Shown piece after piece: positions 39,540 through 48,041 of a stretch of 64,000 nt of DNA (its first letter is position 1; every line of letters starts with the position of its first letter). The stretch lies in the NCBI RefSeq assembly GCF_001042905.1, contig NZ_JYLB01000004.1, positions 667,569 to 731,568 on the forward strand. Reading direction: 5' to 3'. This stretch comes from Pseudomonas lini (GTDB lineage: Bacteria > Pseudomonadota > Gammaproteobacteria > Pseudomonadales > Pseudomonadaceae). Under the pieces are notes generated by a model. That model worked only from the letters and a program-made list of their open reading frames with translations. It was not told the origin of the DNA and ran no database searches. Position numbers and translations under genes: made by a program.

Positions 39540-41179
39540 AATACTATGGAATATACTTGGCATATGCCCCCGGTCTGGATTTGAGGCATGAAGGACTAGG
39601 TCGATACCTAGCTGCCTTCGTGAAGGGTGCTTCGCTACGAGAAGACGTGAGATTTGTCTTAGTATGTCCGAGTTGGTCAAGAGAGGGCATTGCTGAATTA
39701 TTCGCTAGCGAAGGCGTTCCTGAGGAAACACTTGAAATAATCAGTCCAGCGAAGAAGCCTGTAGTGCTTCGGGTTTACGAAGCTTACCTTGAACGTAAAA
39801 AGAGAAATAACAAATCTCGAGTTGTTCGATGGTTAAATGAGAGGATGACTGCGCTAAAGAATTCCTTGAGCAATCATGTTGAACAGCGATTGGTCACTAC
39901 ACAAAGCCTCCTTGGTGTCCTGGGGCTTCTTATCGAGGGATTGGTAGCTTTAGCGGCAGTCATAGTCATTAGTCCTGTCGTATTTGCTGTATTGATTGGT
40001 TTGGGAATAGTCAGGGCTCCCAAAATCGTACGATGGATTCTAATTCGGTTTTTCAAGCGCTTCAGAGTTTTATCTTCCAGGTTCGGAGGCGCAGTGCAAG
40101 AGCCAAAGGACGACGCATTTGTCTTTCGGCTTTATAAGCGCATGGAAAGTATAGAATCCGAAAAAATGCTTAAACTGATAAACGGACAGAGCAAGGTTAA
40201 AGCTTGGTATAGCCCAACAGCTTTTTGGCCGGCATTTAACAAGATTAATACACCAAGACTAATGTGTGTTCCTGATGTGGTGCTTTCAGATTTTCCTGTC
40301 GAATTTTCAGGACTAGGCGGTGATCGTTACATGCAGACATTTGAGTCTGTTCGTCGTTCCATTCAGACCGGTCAGCATTTCATTACGTATAGCGAAGCGG
40401 TTAAGTGGGAAACCTTGGTTGACCAATATTCTGTAAATCCTACCGATGTTACTGTAATTCACCATGCGCCTAATATGTTGCACAAGTGGGTGACAACTCG
40501 AGGCTTCTCCGATTTGGTGGAGACCTCTAAGCATTATTGCTGGACATTACTATCAGCGGCCATGCATAAGTCTAGTAATAGACATTATACGTCTGGTTTT
40601 AAAAATTCCAGTTTCAAATTTTTGTTTTATGCCAGCCAGTTTAGACCGAATAAAAATCTTCTAATGCTGTTGAGGGCGTATGAGTATTTGTTAAGAAATA
40701 AATTTTTGTCGCATAAATTGATTTTGACAGGAGACCCTGATAAGTTCTCCGTTGTCAAAAAATTCATATCTGAGCATGGCTTGCAGAATGACGTTTTATG
40801 TCTATACGGATTAAGTATCCAGGAGTTGGCCGCGTGCTACAAGTTGGCTGATTTGGCAGTAAATCCAAGTTTAAGTGAAGGCGGGTGTCCTTTTACCTTT
40901 ACCGAGGCTTTGTCAGTGGGTACCCCCGTCGTAATGGCAAGAATCGCGGTCACGGAAGAAATTCTGGTTGACGAAAAGCTGCAAGCTAAGATGTTCTTCG
41001 ATCCTTATGACTGGCGTGACATGGCGCATCGTATCGAGTGGGCCATTGAGCACCGCGATGAGCTTGTGGCACTACAATCGGAAACATATCAGCGGCTTAT
41101 CCAACGAACCTGGACTGATGTGGTAGACGAACATATCAATGTTTTGGATTTGATCTCCTCTGGAGGGCAGCATCAATGA
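39530..41179 (+). CDS. GT4-family glycosyltransferase with internal hydrophobic segment
   Basis: The protein has 549 residues. The C-terminal half (about 360-530) is GT4, with FYASQFRPNKNLLMLLRAYE, the EGGCPFTFTEALSVGTPVV acidic motif and the ITEE-type end. Residues about 126-163 are strongly hydrophobic (LLGVLGLLIEGLVALAAV and onward) and flanked by basic residues, enough for one or two membrane spans. These interrupt the N-terminal Rossmann-like half. ATG 39530 overlaps the previous stop; ATG 39536 is an alternative. The stop overlaps the following acyltransferase gene (ATGA). The sugar and acceptor are unknown, but the context points to the perosamine-type O-chain. Confidence 0.75.
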   Translation: MSMKYYGIYLAYAPGLDLRHEGLGRYLAAFVKGASLREDVRFVLVCPSWSREGIAELFASEGVPEETLEIISPAKKPVVLRVYEAYLERKKRNNKSRVVRWLNERMTALKNSLSNHVEQRLVTTQSLLGVLGLLIEGLVALAAVIVISPVVFAVLIGLGIVRAPKIVRWILIRFFKRFRVLSSRFGGAVQEPKDDAFVFRLYKRMESIESEKMLKLINGQSKVKAWYSPTAFWPAFNKINTPRLMCVPDVVLSDFPVEFSGLGGDRYMQTFESVRRSIQTGQHFITYSEAVKWETLVDQYSVNPTDVTVIHHAPNMLHKWVTTRGFSDLVETSKHYCWTLLSAAMHKSSNRHYTSGFKNSSFKFLFYASQFRPNKNLLMLLRAYEYLLRNKFLSHKLILTGDPDKFSVVKKFISEHGLQNDVLCLYGLSIQELAACYKLADLAVNPSLSEGGCPFTFTEALSVGTPVVMARIAVTEEILVDEKLQAKMFFDPYDWRDMAHRIEWAIEHRDELVALQSETYQRLIQRTWTDVVDEHINVLDLISSGGQHQ

Positions 41180-41814
41180 ACAATCAACCAATAGTCGTCC
41201 CGAATGGATTATTGATTATTGGCTTTGGAGGACACGCTAGAAGCGTTGCTGATGTTGCGCTATCCATCGGTGTAAAATCACTATGTTTTATTGATGAAAA
41301 CGCTCGAGACGGCGAAGAGTTCTGTTCATTTCCTGTTAAAAAAATGTTCGATTTTGACCTCGGAGCGGATTGGGCTGCATTCCCGGCATCCGGCGACAAT
41401 CACAAACGCGCTCAGCAATTTCAATGGCTACAGAGTCGCTTTATCCCCATTGCCACATTAATATCTTCGCGAGCGACAATTGGGGTTGGCTCTGTAATAG
41501 GTGCTGGCAGTTTTATCGGACACCACGCACATATAGGCCCTATGGCCGAGATAGGCACCGGTTGTATCATCAATACCGGAGCGATTGTGGAGCATGAGTG
41601 TGTTATCGAGGAATTCTGTCATGTGTCTGTAGGTTCGACGATTGCCGGGCGCAGCACTCTCGGGGCACGTGGTTTTATAGGCGCTGGCGCAACTGTTATT
41701 GACGCTATAACTATTGTTAGTGATGTGACAATTGGTGCTGGCGGGTGTGTCCCTCGTCATTTGACCGAAAGCGGTGTGTACACAGGTGTCCCGGTAAGAA
41801 GAGTGCGGCGTTAA
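41176..41814 (+). CDS. NeuD/PglD-family sugar N- or O-acyltransferase
   Basis: The protein has 212 residues: an N-terminal Rossmann-like piece (LLIIGFGGHARSVADVA, residues 12-28) and a left-handed beta-helix of hexapeptide repeats (about 95-195: ATIGVGSVIGAGSFIG and so on) with the IVEHECVIEEFCHV histidine. This is the PglD/NeuD/PerB layout, which N-acetylates UDP- or GDP-amino-deoxysugars from acetyl-CoA. Given the gmd-per pair, the likely substrate is GDP-perosamine (inference). It overlaps the genes on each side or abuts them, in a five-gene translationally coupled block. Confidence 0.82.
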   Translation: MNNQPIVVPNGLLIIGFGGHARSVADVALSIGVKSLCFIDENARDGEEFCSFPVKKMFDFDLGADWAAFPASGDNHKRAQQFQWLQSRFIPIATLISSRATIGVGSVIGAGSFIGHHAHIGPMAEIGTGCIINTGAIVEHECVIEEFCHVSVGSTIAGRSTLGARGFIGAGATVIDAITIVSDVTIGAGGCVPRHLTESGVYTGVPVRRVRR

Positions 41815-42939
41815 ATGAAAGTCCTACACTTTTTCAAAACCTATTTTCCAGAAACAATGGGTGGCATTGAGCAGGTTATATTCCAACTTGCAGAGGGTGG
41901 TGTGCGCCACGGCATCGACACTCAGGTCCTTTATCTTAGTAAGCGGGGAGCCGCACATAGCGAGGTGTTCGCTCATCACACGGTTCATCGTGCGTATGAG
42001 AATATTCAAATAGCTTCTACGGGTTTTTCATTAGGTGCCATTAGTGCTTTTAAACAGTTATCTAAACAGGTAGATATCGTTCATTACCATTTTCCTTGGC
42101 CATTCATGGATCTTGTGCATTTCGCTAGTGGAGTGAAAGTTCCTACTGTAGTCTCATATCATTCAGATATTGTAAAGCAAGAGAGGCTGCTCAAATTATA
42201 TTCGCCTTTGATGAGTGCTTTTTTGAACAGTGTGGACTCGATTGTCGCTTCATCGCCTAACTACCTGGAAACTAGTTCCGTACTTAATCGGTTTAAGAAT
42301 AAGGTCAGTGTCATTCCGATTGGCATAGATTCCACGACTTACCCCGTCGCCGACGAAACACGAGTGGCTACGTGGAGAGCTCTTCTTGGAGAACGATTTT
42401 TTCTATTCGTAGGAGCACTTCGTTACTATAAGGGGCTAGATTATTTACTTGATGCCGCAAAAATAACTGGAATTCCGGTTGTGATTTTAGGCTGTGGGCC
42501 ACTTGAACAAGAGTTAAAAGATAAATGTGATCGCGAACATATTATTAATGTGAAGTTTTTAGGTGGATTGCCTGACGAGGATAAAGCGGCACTTCTGCAA
42601 CTGTGTTACGGCCTTATTTTTCCGTCGCACCTACGTTCTGAGGCATTTGGAGTAACCTTGGTTGAGGGTGCTATGTATGGGAAGCCGCTAATTTCATGCG
42701 AAATTGGGACCGGGACTACCTATATAAATATTAATGAGGAAACAGGTTTGGTGGTTCCTCCGCGGGATGTGGGGGCATTAGTAGGGGCGATGCGTAGGCT
42801 GTGGGATGCTCCGGTTTTGGCTGCTAAGCTTGGAGAAGGCGCCCAAGAGCGATATCAACAGTTATTTCGAGCCGATACGATGGTTGACTCATATTTAGAA
42901 TTATATAACCAGCTGATTTCCAAACGACTAAAATCTTAA
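41815..42939 (+). CDS. GT4-family glycosyltransferase
   Basis: This 374-residue GT-B protein begins MKVLHFFKTYFPETMGGIEQ, with the GG loop typical of GT4. It has the phosphate-binding region FVGALRYYKGLDYLLDAAK (about 200-218) and the acidic motif SEAFGVTLVEGAMYGKPLIS with both glutamates. It resembles the mannosyl/perosaminyltransferases of WbpZ/WbpY type, which start or extend an O-chain. It starts right after the preceding stop (TAAATG). It is the last gene of the coupled block before a degenerate region. Confidence 0.87.
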   Translation: MKVLHFFKTYFPETMGGIEQVIFQLAEGGVRHGIDTQVLYLSKRGAAHSEVFAHHTVHRAYENIQIASTGFSLGAISAFKQLSKQVDIVHYHFPWPFMDLVHFASGVKVPTVVSYHSDIVKQERLLKLYSPLMSAFLNSVDSIVASSPNYLETSSVLNRFKNKVSVIPIGIDSTTYPVADETRVATWRALLGERFFLFVGALRYYKGLDYLLDAAKITGIPVVILGCGPLEQELKDKCDREHIINVKFLGGLPDEDKAALLQLCYGLIFPSHLRSEAFGVTLVEGAMYGKPLISCEIGTGTTYININEETGLVVPPRDVGALVGAMRRLWDAPVLAAKLGEGAQERYQQLFRADTMVDSYLELYNQLISKRLKS

Positions 42940-43650
42940 CCCTGCTGTCAGTTAGTGAACTCAATGGCGTTGTGGAGCTTGATGATGGTTATTGTCGACA
43001 AGGGATATGTATGCAGACCTAGGGTGTTGCCGCAGGCCGAAAACCAACCCCGTAAATGATGATCTGTAACTGGTCCTTAAACCCCGCCTATCAGCGCGTG
43101 AGGTGGGGGTATGACAAATCATGCTGGTGTGGAGGTCGTTCGCGGCTCAATTACTTCATTTTTGTGGCCTGATACCCACCACTGTTCCCGCCTTTTCGTT
43201 TTTCGATGAAAGCAAGTGCGCCAAATGTCTGCATGCAAAGATTGTGAATTACGCGGACGATATGTGTCGTCCCGGCAGCGGAGAGCAGACAATGGTGCTG
43301 AGTGGTTTGATGGCGCGGTTAAGACTGTGTGTCAATGAAGAGAAAACGACACTGTGAAACTCCCGGAACACTCACTCGGCTTTTCAGGATATAACTTGGG
43401 CAGGCAATATGATCGTTGATGGGAAAATCTACATCGGTACCAAACCTTCAAAACAGCCGATGAAATCGATTATTGGCAAAATTCATGCCGAAACGGCGTT
43501 CAGCCGCTGCCGTGATGATCGGGTTACATGATATTATTCCAACGGTTTTGAGCGAAATCAACCGTCGCCGAGCCTTATACGGTGCCCGAACTTCAAGTAT
43601 GGAATGGGCCCAACTTAAAACCGAACAAGATCGTGCTTTGGTGAAAAACG
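42940..43650 (+). pseudogene. Degenerate region with group II intron reverse transcriptase relic
   Basis: A 711-base gap without an intact gene. Between about 43230 and 43500 the translation matches the end of group II intron reverse transcriptases. It starts with KIVNYADDMCRPGSGEQ (the YADD catalytic motif with a few residues lost after it) and MARLRLCVNEEKTTL. After a stop at 43355, GFSGYNLGRQYD follows in another frame. DGKIYIGTKPSKQPMKS then appears in the first frame again. The pieces are in the right order but broken by one stop and two frameshifts. The upstream part, maturase and ribozyme domains were not recognised. A hairpin at about 43081-43110 is unexplained. Confidence 0.7.
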
Positions 43651-45687
43651 ATGACCATTAGTGAGACTCAAACCGCAATATCTCCTTCAAAAATTACCAG
43701 TGGTTCAATAAGACATATTGGGTACAGACCTGATATCGATGGTCTTCGTGCTATTGCTGTTCTGGCTGTTTTGATTTTTCATGCATTCCCAACGGTGCTG
43801 CGTGGCGGTTTTGTAGGCGTTGATATTTTCTTTGTTATTTCTGGTTATCTCATATCCAAGGTTATTCTGACTACGTTGTATCAGGGGACTTTCACCATTG
43901 CTGACTTTTATTCTCGTCGCATACGTCGAATACTCCCTGCACTTGTGACCGTATTAGCCAGTTGCTTGGTATTCGGCTGGAATACGATGCTGGCTGATGA
44001 CTTGGCCCTTCTGGCAAAGCATGTTTTGGGGGGGGCCAGCTTTGTCTCCAATTTTGTATTGTGGAGCGAGGCAGGATATTTCGACAAGGCATCAGAGTTG
44101 AAGCCTCTATTACATCTCTGGTCATTAGGAATTGAAGAGCAATTTTATGTTGTCTGGCCACTATTATTGTGGGCTGGATGGCGTTTGCGGATCCCCCTCC
44201 TGCCAATTGTAGTGCTTATTGGTTTGGCATCCTTTGCGATGAACATGGTTGGGATTCATGAGCACCCAACCGCGACCTTTTACTCTCCGCTCTCTCGCGG
44301 TTGGGAGCTGATCATCGGAGCTGCGTTGGCATGTCTTACATCCGACTCCGGTACCAAAGCTATTTCACACAACAGGTACTTCGCGGTTGTTACGTCGACT
44401 TTCGGCTCAGCAAAGGTGCGCTCGGCTGTTTCAATTATTGGCCTACTGTTCATTGTTTATGCAATGTTTCGGATTAAAGACACGCTTCCATTTCCTGGCA
44501 AGTGGGCGCTGTTTCCGACCGTGGGTACCATCCTGCTAATAGCCGCAGGATCAAGTGCATGGGTCAACAGAGTGTTGCTCAGTAGCCGTCCGATGATTGC
44601 GGTAGGGTTGATCAGCTTTCCTCTTTATCTCTGGCACTGGCCGTTGTTGACGTTTGCAAGAAGCTCCTACCCGGAAGGTTTACCTTGGTCTGCCCGCTTG
44701 GGGGTATTGGTTGCGAGTGCTGTGCTGGCGACCCTCACCTATCTTTATATTGAAAAGCCATTTCGTTCAGGCTCGCGTACACGATTCAAAGTCTCCGTTC
44801 TATGCGTTTCCATGTTCGTGGCAGCCGTCATATCAGGGTGTATATTAAAGTCTGGCGGTTTCGCATCCCGTTATCCCGAAATTATTCAACGGGCAACTGA
44901 GTACAATCTCGACGGCTATCGCGCAGCGTTGCGTAATCGAGTTTGCTTTATGGATATAGGGCAGGATGCATCGCAGTACGCCCCAGAGTGCATAGATAAA
45001 GGGACTGCACCGTTGTGGGTATTGTGGGGGGATTCAGGGGCAGCTGCCATTTATTCGGGTCTGCGTGGTCTTGCAGATCGCAGCGGTCAATTCCGGCTCG
45101 CACAATTTACTTCCTCGGCCTGCCCCCCAATGATTGGTTACGAGGGAGGTAATTTGGCATGCAGCCGCAATAATCAGTGGACGATTGAAAAAGTTCGGGA
45201 GCTGGTGCCCGACACGGTGATTCTAGCCGGGATGTGGGGGGAGTATGCCAGGGAGCTTCTGCCTTCTACGATCAAGCAAATACAAAGCACGGGAGTGCGC
45301 AGGGTGATAATCCTGGGGCCGTCCCCTGCATGGAAAGATACGCCGTCTCGCATAGCCTTCAATTTGTGGAGTAGTGATCCTCTACATCGGGTCCCTTCGG
45401 AGCGATTGGATTACGCCAAATATGGGATGGGCCATGGCGCTCAAGTACAGGAGGGGCTTGATAGCCGAACAGAGATTGCGGAGCAAAATCTGCGATCTAT
45501 GGCTCAACAGTCGGGTGCGCTTTATATATCTATTGCTGAAAAGATGTGCAACGAAGACGGTTGTCTCATGAGAGAGTCTGCATCCAGTGGTGAAGCGTTC
45601 TATTTAGATATTGTTCATTTCACTCCCCATGGTGCAAGTTTCGCAATGAAGGCAATTGCACCTGAGCTAGGTATAAACGACCGCTAG
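43651..45687 (+). CDS. OafA/YrhL-type O-acyltransferase with SGNH domain
   Basis: The protein has 678 residues. The N-terminal part (about 25-395) is an acyltransferase-3 membrane domain with about ten helices and the catalytic-type motifs YRPDIDGLRAIAVLAVLIFHA and GGFVGVDIFFVISGYLI. The C-terminal part (about 430-675) is a periplasmic SGNH esterase-like domain with WVLWGDSGAAA (GDS block) and LDIVHFTPHGAS (Asp-x-x-His). This layout O-acetylates surface glycans in the periplasm, as OafA/OafB do for O-antigen. Degenerate DNA lies on both sides, so the gene looks like a separately acquired insertion. Confidence 0.87.
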   Translation: MTISETQTAISPSKITSGSIRHIGYRPDIDGLRAIAVLAVLIFHAFPTVLRGGFVGVDIFFVISGYLISKVILTTLYQGTFTIADFYSRRIRRILPALVTVLASCLVFGWNTMLADDLALLAKHVLGGASFVSNFVLWSEAGYFDKASELKPLLHLWSLGIEEQFYVVWPLLLWAGWRLRIPLLPIVVLIGLASFAMNMVGIHEHPTATFYSPLSRGWELIIGAALACLTSDSGTKAISHNRYFAVVTSTFGSAKVRSAVSIIGLLFIVYAMFRIKDTLPFPGKWALFPTVGTILLIAAGSSAWVNRVLLSSRPMIAVGLISFPLYLWHWPLLTFARSSYPEGLPWSARLGVLVASAVLATLTYLYIEKPFRSGSRTRFKVSVLCVSMFVAAVISGCILKSGGFASRYPEIIQRATEYNLDGYRAALRNRVCFMDIGQDASQYAPECIDKGTAPLWVLWGDSGAAAIYSGLRGLADRSGQFRLAQFTSSACPPMIGYEGGNLACSRNNQWTIEKVRELVPDTVILAGMWGEYARELLPSTIKQIQSTGVRRVIILGPSPAWKDTPSRIAFNLWSSDPLHRVPSERLDYAKYGMGHGAQVQEGLDSRTEIAEQNLRSMAQQSGALYISIAEKMCNEDGCLMRESASSGEAFYLDIVHFTPHGASFAMKAIAPELGINDR

Positions 45688-46194
45688 GTAAATGAAGGTC
45701 TCAATTGCTGTACGTACTTGAGGCCGATGGAAAGTGAGATTACGAAGTCTTTCTCGTGTTGCCATTTTTTCCGCGGTTCTAGGGCAGCAAGGCTTCGTAA
45801 TCCCTAAGCAAGGTCCATGCGTAGGGCGCTTGACGCCCTGCTGCTCCAACAACCTTCCCAGCAGAAGTATCTCGCCATCCGCTTCCAACCTACGAATCTG
45901 CTCTGGATTGATGTACTGATGGGAGAGCAACAAGGGCAACAACCTCGTCAGGCGCCAGGGCCCGATTAGCCGGGCGCATCATCGCATTACTCGCTCCAGT
46001 CGATCTATATCTACCGGCACGGAGCCGCCTCTAACCGGTTGCTCATGTTGGAATGGATGCACGAACAACCGTGGAGGTACCCACCACTCCAGGCGAAGCG
46101 GGAAGCGGTGCTCGTAAATGGTATTGTCGCGCTCAATCGCCGCCAAGGTGTCACGAGGCAGTTTCGAACGGCTGTGGAGCCCCGTCGCGCCGAG
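45688..46194. other. Degenerate intergenic region between convergent genes
   Basis: These 507 bases lie between the stops of the acyltransferase gene and the minus-strand membrane-protein gene. Short open frames exist on both strands (for example a minus-strand piece with HQYINPEQIRRLEADGEILL), but none has a good start or a family I recognise. The sequence is GC-richer than the genes on each side and looks like the scar of a former gene or mobile element. I cannot name its source. Confidence 0.4.
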
Positions 46195-47895
46195 TCATTT
46201 CATGAGAGGCGGCCGAACAAGTACGTCGATTTTCCATTGACCAGTATCTATGTGGGAGGTCTGTACATAACGCGCCTGCAACTGCTTGCCGGACTCTGAC
46301 GGAGCAACCGTCCAGGGATCGGTGACGTTCAATACCACTGACGGTAAGTTGGCGTCGAGTCCATAAAATCTAGAGATTGCACTCTCGATCTTGGGAGTGG
46401 CCCCGTTTTGTTGACTGAAATCCCATGTTGACAGCGTTTTGGGCCGCATTCGAGTGAGTAAATAGATACTAGGAAACCGTCCGATCACTGCGACTGAATC
46501 GCCGGGAATTGTTGCTAAAAGCTCAGTGGTCTGGCTAATAGCCCGGACTTTATCTTCGGTAGTAAGCAGGCCGGCAAAGACCCCATTCTCGATTCGCTTC
46601 GCAGGTGCCGAACTTAACGGATTCACAACTTCCCCGTAAATGAAGTTAAAGTTGCTTATTAAAAAAAGAGCGACGACGACACAGAGGAGCGCTAGGTGAG
46701 AAAGACGCTCAACTTCTCTTTTCGGGAATATGGCGAGAAGAAACACGCAGACACAGATGAACCCGCCAATGGCGAAGTTAACGATGCTGTTTGTGGCGGT
46801 TAGCGACGTAACAATGCCAGCGAAGAGCCCTACGAAAAAATACGCAGTCATTGCGTGGTCATTGCGAGCTTTGGTGATCGCTTCAGTAAGAAAGAAGGCT
46901 GTCCCTGCGATCGCGAGTAAGAACACGTAATCATGCGATGTAGCGTAAAGAAATGGGCCTGCGAGCCTGGCAGCTACAAGAATTCCGGTAATGACTGTAC
47001 CTGTAATCCACCTGTGGAGAGAGCGGCGTGATCCTCTCCCCGCGAAGATACCTATGGCGATTGATGCCAGACACAAGGTTACGAAGATGTCGCTTGCGCC
47101 AAGTAAGGTAGCTGCCTTCGATAATTTTCCTCCAAGCCCGGTAGAAACTTGAAGTGATGAATTGGTGAACTCGATGATCTGCATAAAACGGTTCACGCCG
47201 TACGCAGACAATAAGAGGCCAAGTCCGACGATCTGAAATGTAAGGCACCACACAACATAACGTCGAAAGTTAGGCCTTAAAACAGGTACGACTGCAATGG
47301 CAATCAAAAAGCTTGCCAGAACGACTACGAACGTGGGGTAGGCGATCACGGACACCATCCACGCTGCTGCGGATGTTATTAACCAGCGAGGCTGCTGGGT
47401 TTCTGCAAAGGTCGCATAAGCTGCGACCGCGCAAAGCATGCTTAGCATGCCCAGGGTGTTGTACGACGGAGAAGGAAGACTGAAAGGGATAAAGCTCGTC
47501 ACCGCGATACCGCAAAGCACTGCGATCGGAAATGTTTGGCGAGTACGAGCGAAACGGAAAAAGCAAAAGCCCGAGATAAGACTCACAACCAGATATATAA
47601 ATCTGTTGAAAAGAGCTAAGCCCTCCTCGTTTGGCTGCACCGCGGCAAAGACTTTGACGAAAGGAAATACCAGCAATTCAGCGGTCTGATGTAGCCCCAG
47701 AGCGTTGCTGTACTGAAATCCGGTCTTTAGCCAACCATCCAAAAAGGACAAGTAGTAGGACTCGTCCGTGAGGTCTACGCCTATCGTCATGCGATAGCAA
47801 AGCAAAAGGGATGTGACAACCGCAAGTAAAATCATTCCGGCGCGAAGCGCAACATCGGAGCGGCAGCCATCGTTATTCGAAGTCGGTGTGGACAT
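46195..47895 (-). CDS. Polytopic membrane protein, GT-C-like, unknown
   Basis: This 566-residue protein has about eleven transmembrane helices in the first 430 residues and a soluble C-terminal part of about 130 residues. The first external loop carries GVDLTDESYYLSFLDGW, an acidic Asp-Glu motif of the kind seen in GT-C (GT39/ArnT-like) glycosyltransferases that use polyprenyl-phosphate sugars. No named family was recognised. It is the last gene of the minus-strand series that begins at 55080, 146 bases after the previous one. I infer a role as a lipid-linked sugar transferase, possibly GtrC-like. Confidence 0.65.
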   Translation of the reverse strand: MSTPTSNNDGCRSDVALRAGMILLAVVTSLLLCYRMTIGVDLTDESYYLSFLDGWLKTGFQYSNALGLHQTAELLVFPFVKVFAAVQPNEEGLALFNRFIYLVVSLISGFCFFRFARTRQTFPIAVLCGIAVTSFIPFSLPSPSYNTLGMLSMLCAVAAYATFAETQQPRWLITSAAAWMVSVIAYPTFVVVLASFLIAIAVVPVLRPNFRRYVVWCLTFQIVGLGLLLSAYGVNRFMQIIEFTNSSLQVSTGLGGKLSKAATLLGASDIFVTLCLASIAIGIFAGRGSRRSLHRWITGTVITGILVAARLAGPFLYATSHDYVFLLAIAGTAFFLTEAITKARNDHAMTAYFFVGLFAGIVTSLTATNSIVNFAIGGFICVCVFLLAIFPKREVERLSHLALLCVVVALFLISNFNFIYGEVVNPLSSAPAKRIENGVFAGLLTTEDKVRAISQTTELLATIPGDSVAVIGRFPSIYLLTRMRPKTLSTWDFSQQNGATPKIESAISRFYGLDANLPSVVLNVTDPWTVAPSESGKQLQARYVQTSHIDTGQWKIDVLVRPPLMK

Positions 47896-48041
47896 CCCTG
47901 AAATCTCTTGTGAGCGCGCAAAAGGTCCATATGGTACCAGAAACCGTTGCGCTCTCAGTAGAGGGTTTCCACTTAATTACGGGAGCGGTTCACGGCGGCT
48001 AGGCCGTCGATAGATTTTCGGAAGTCCACCGGCTTGGAAGA

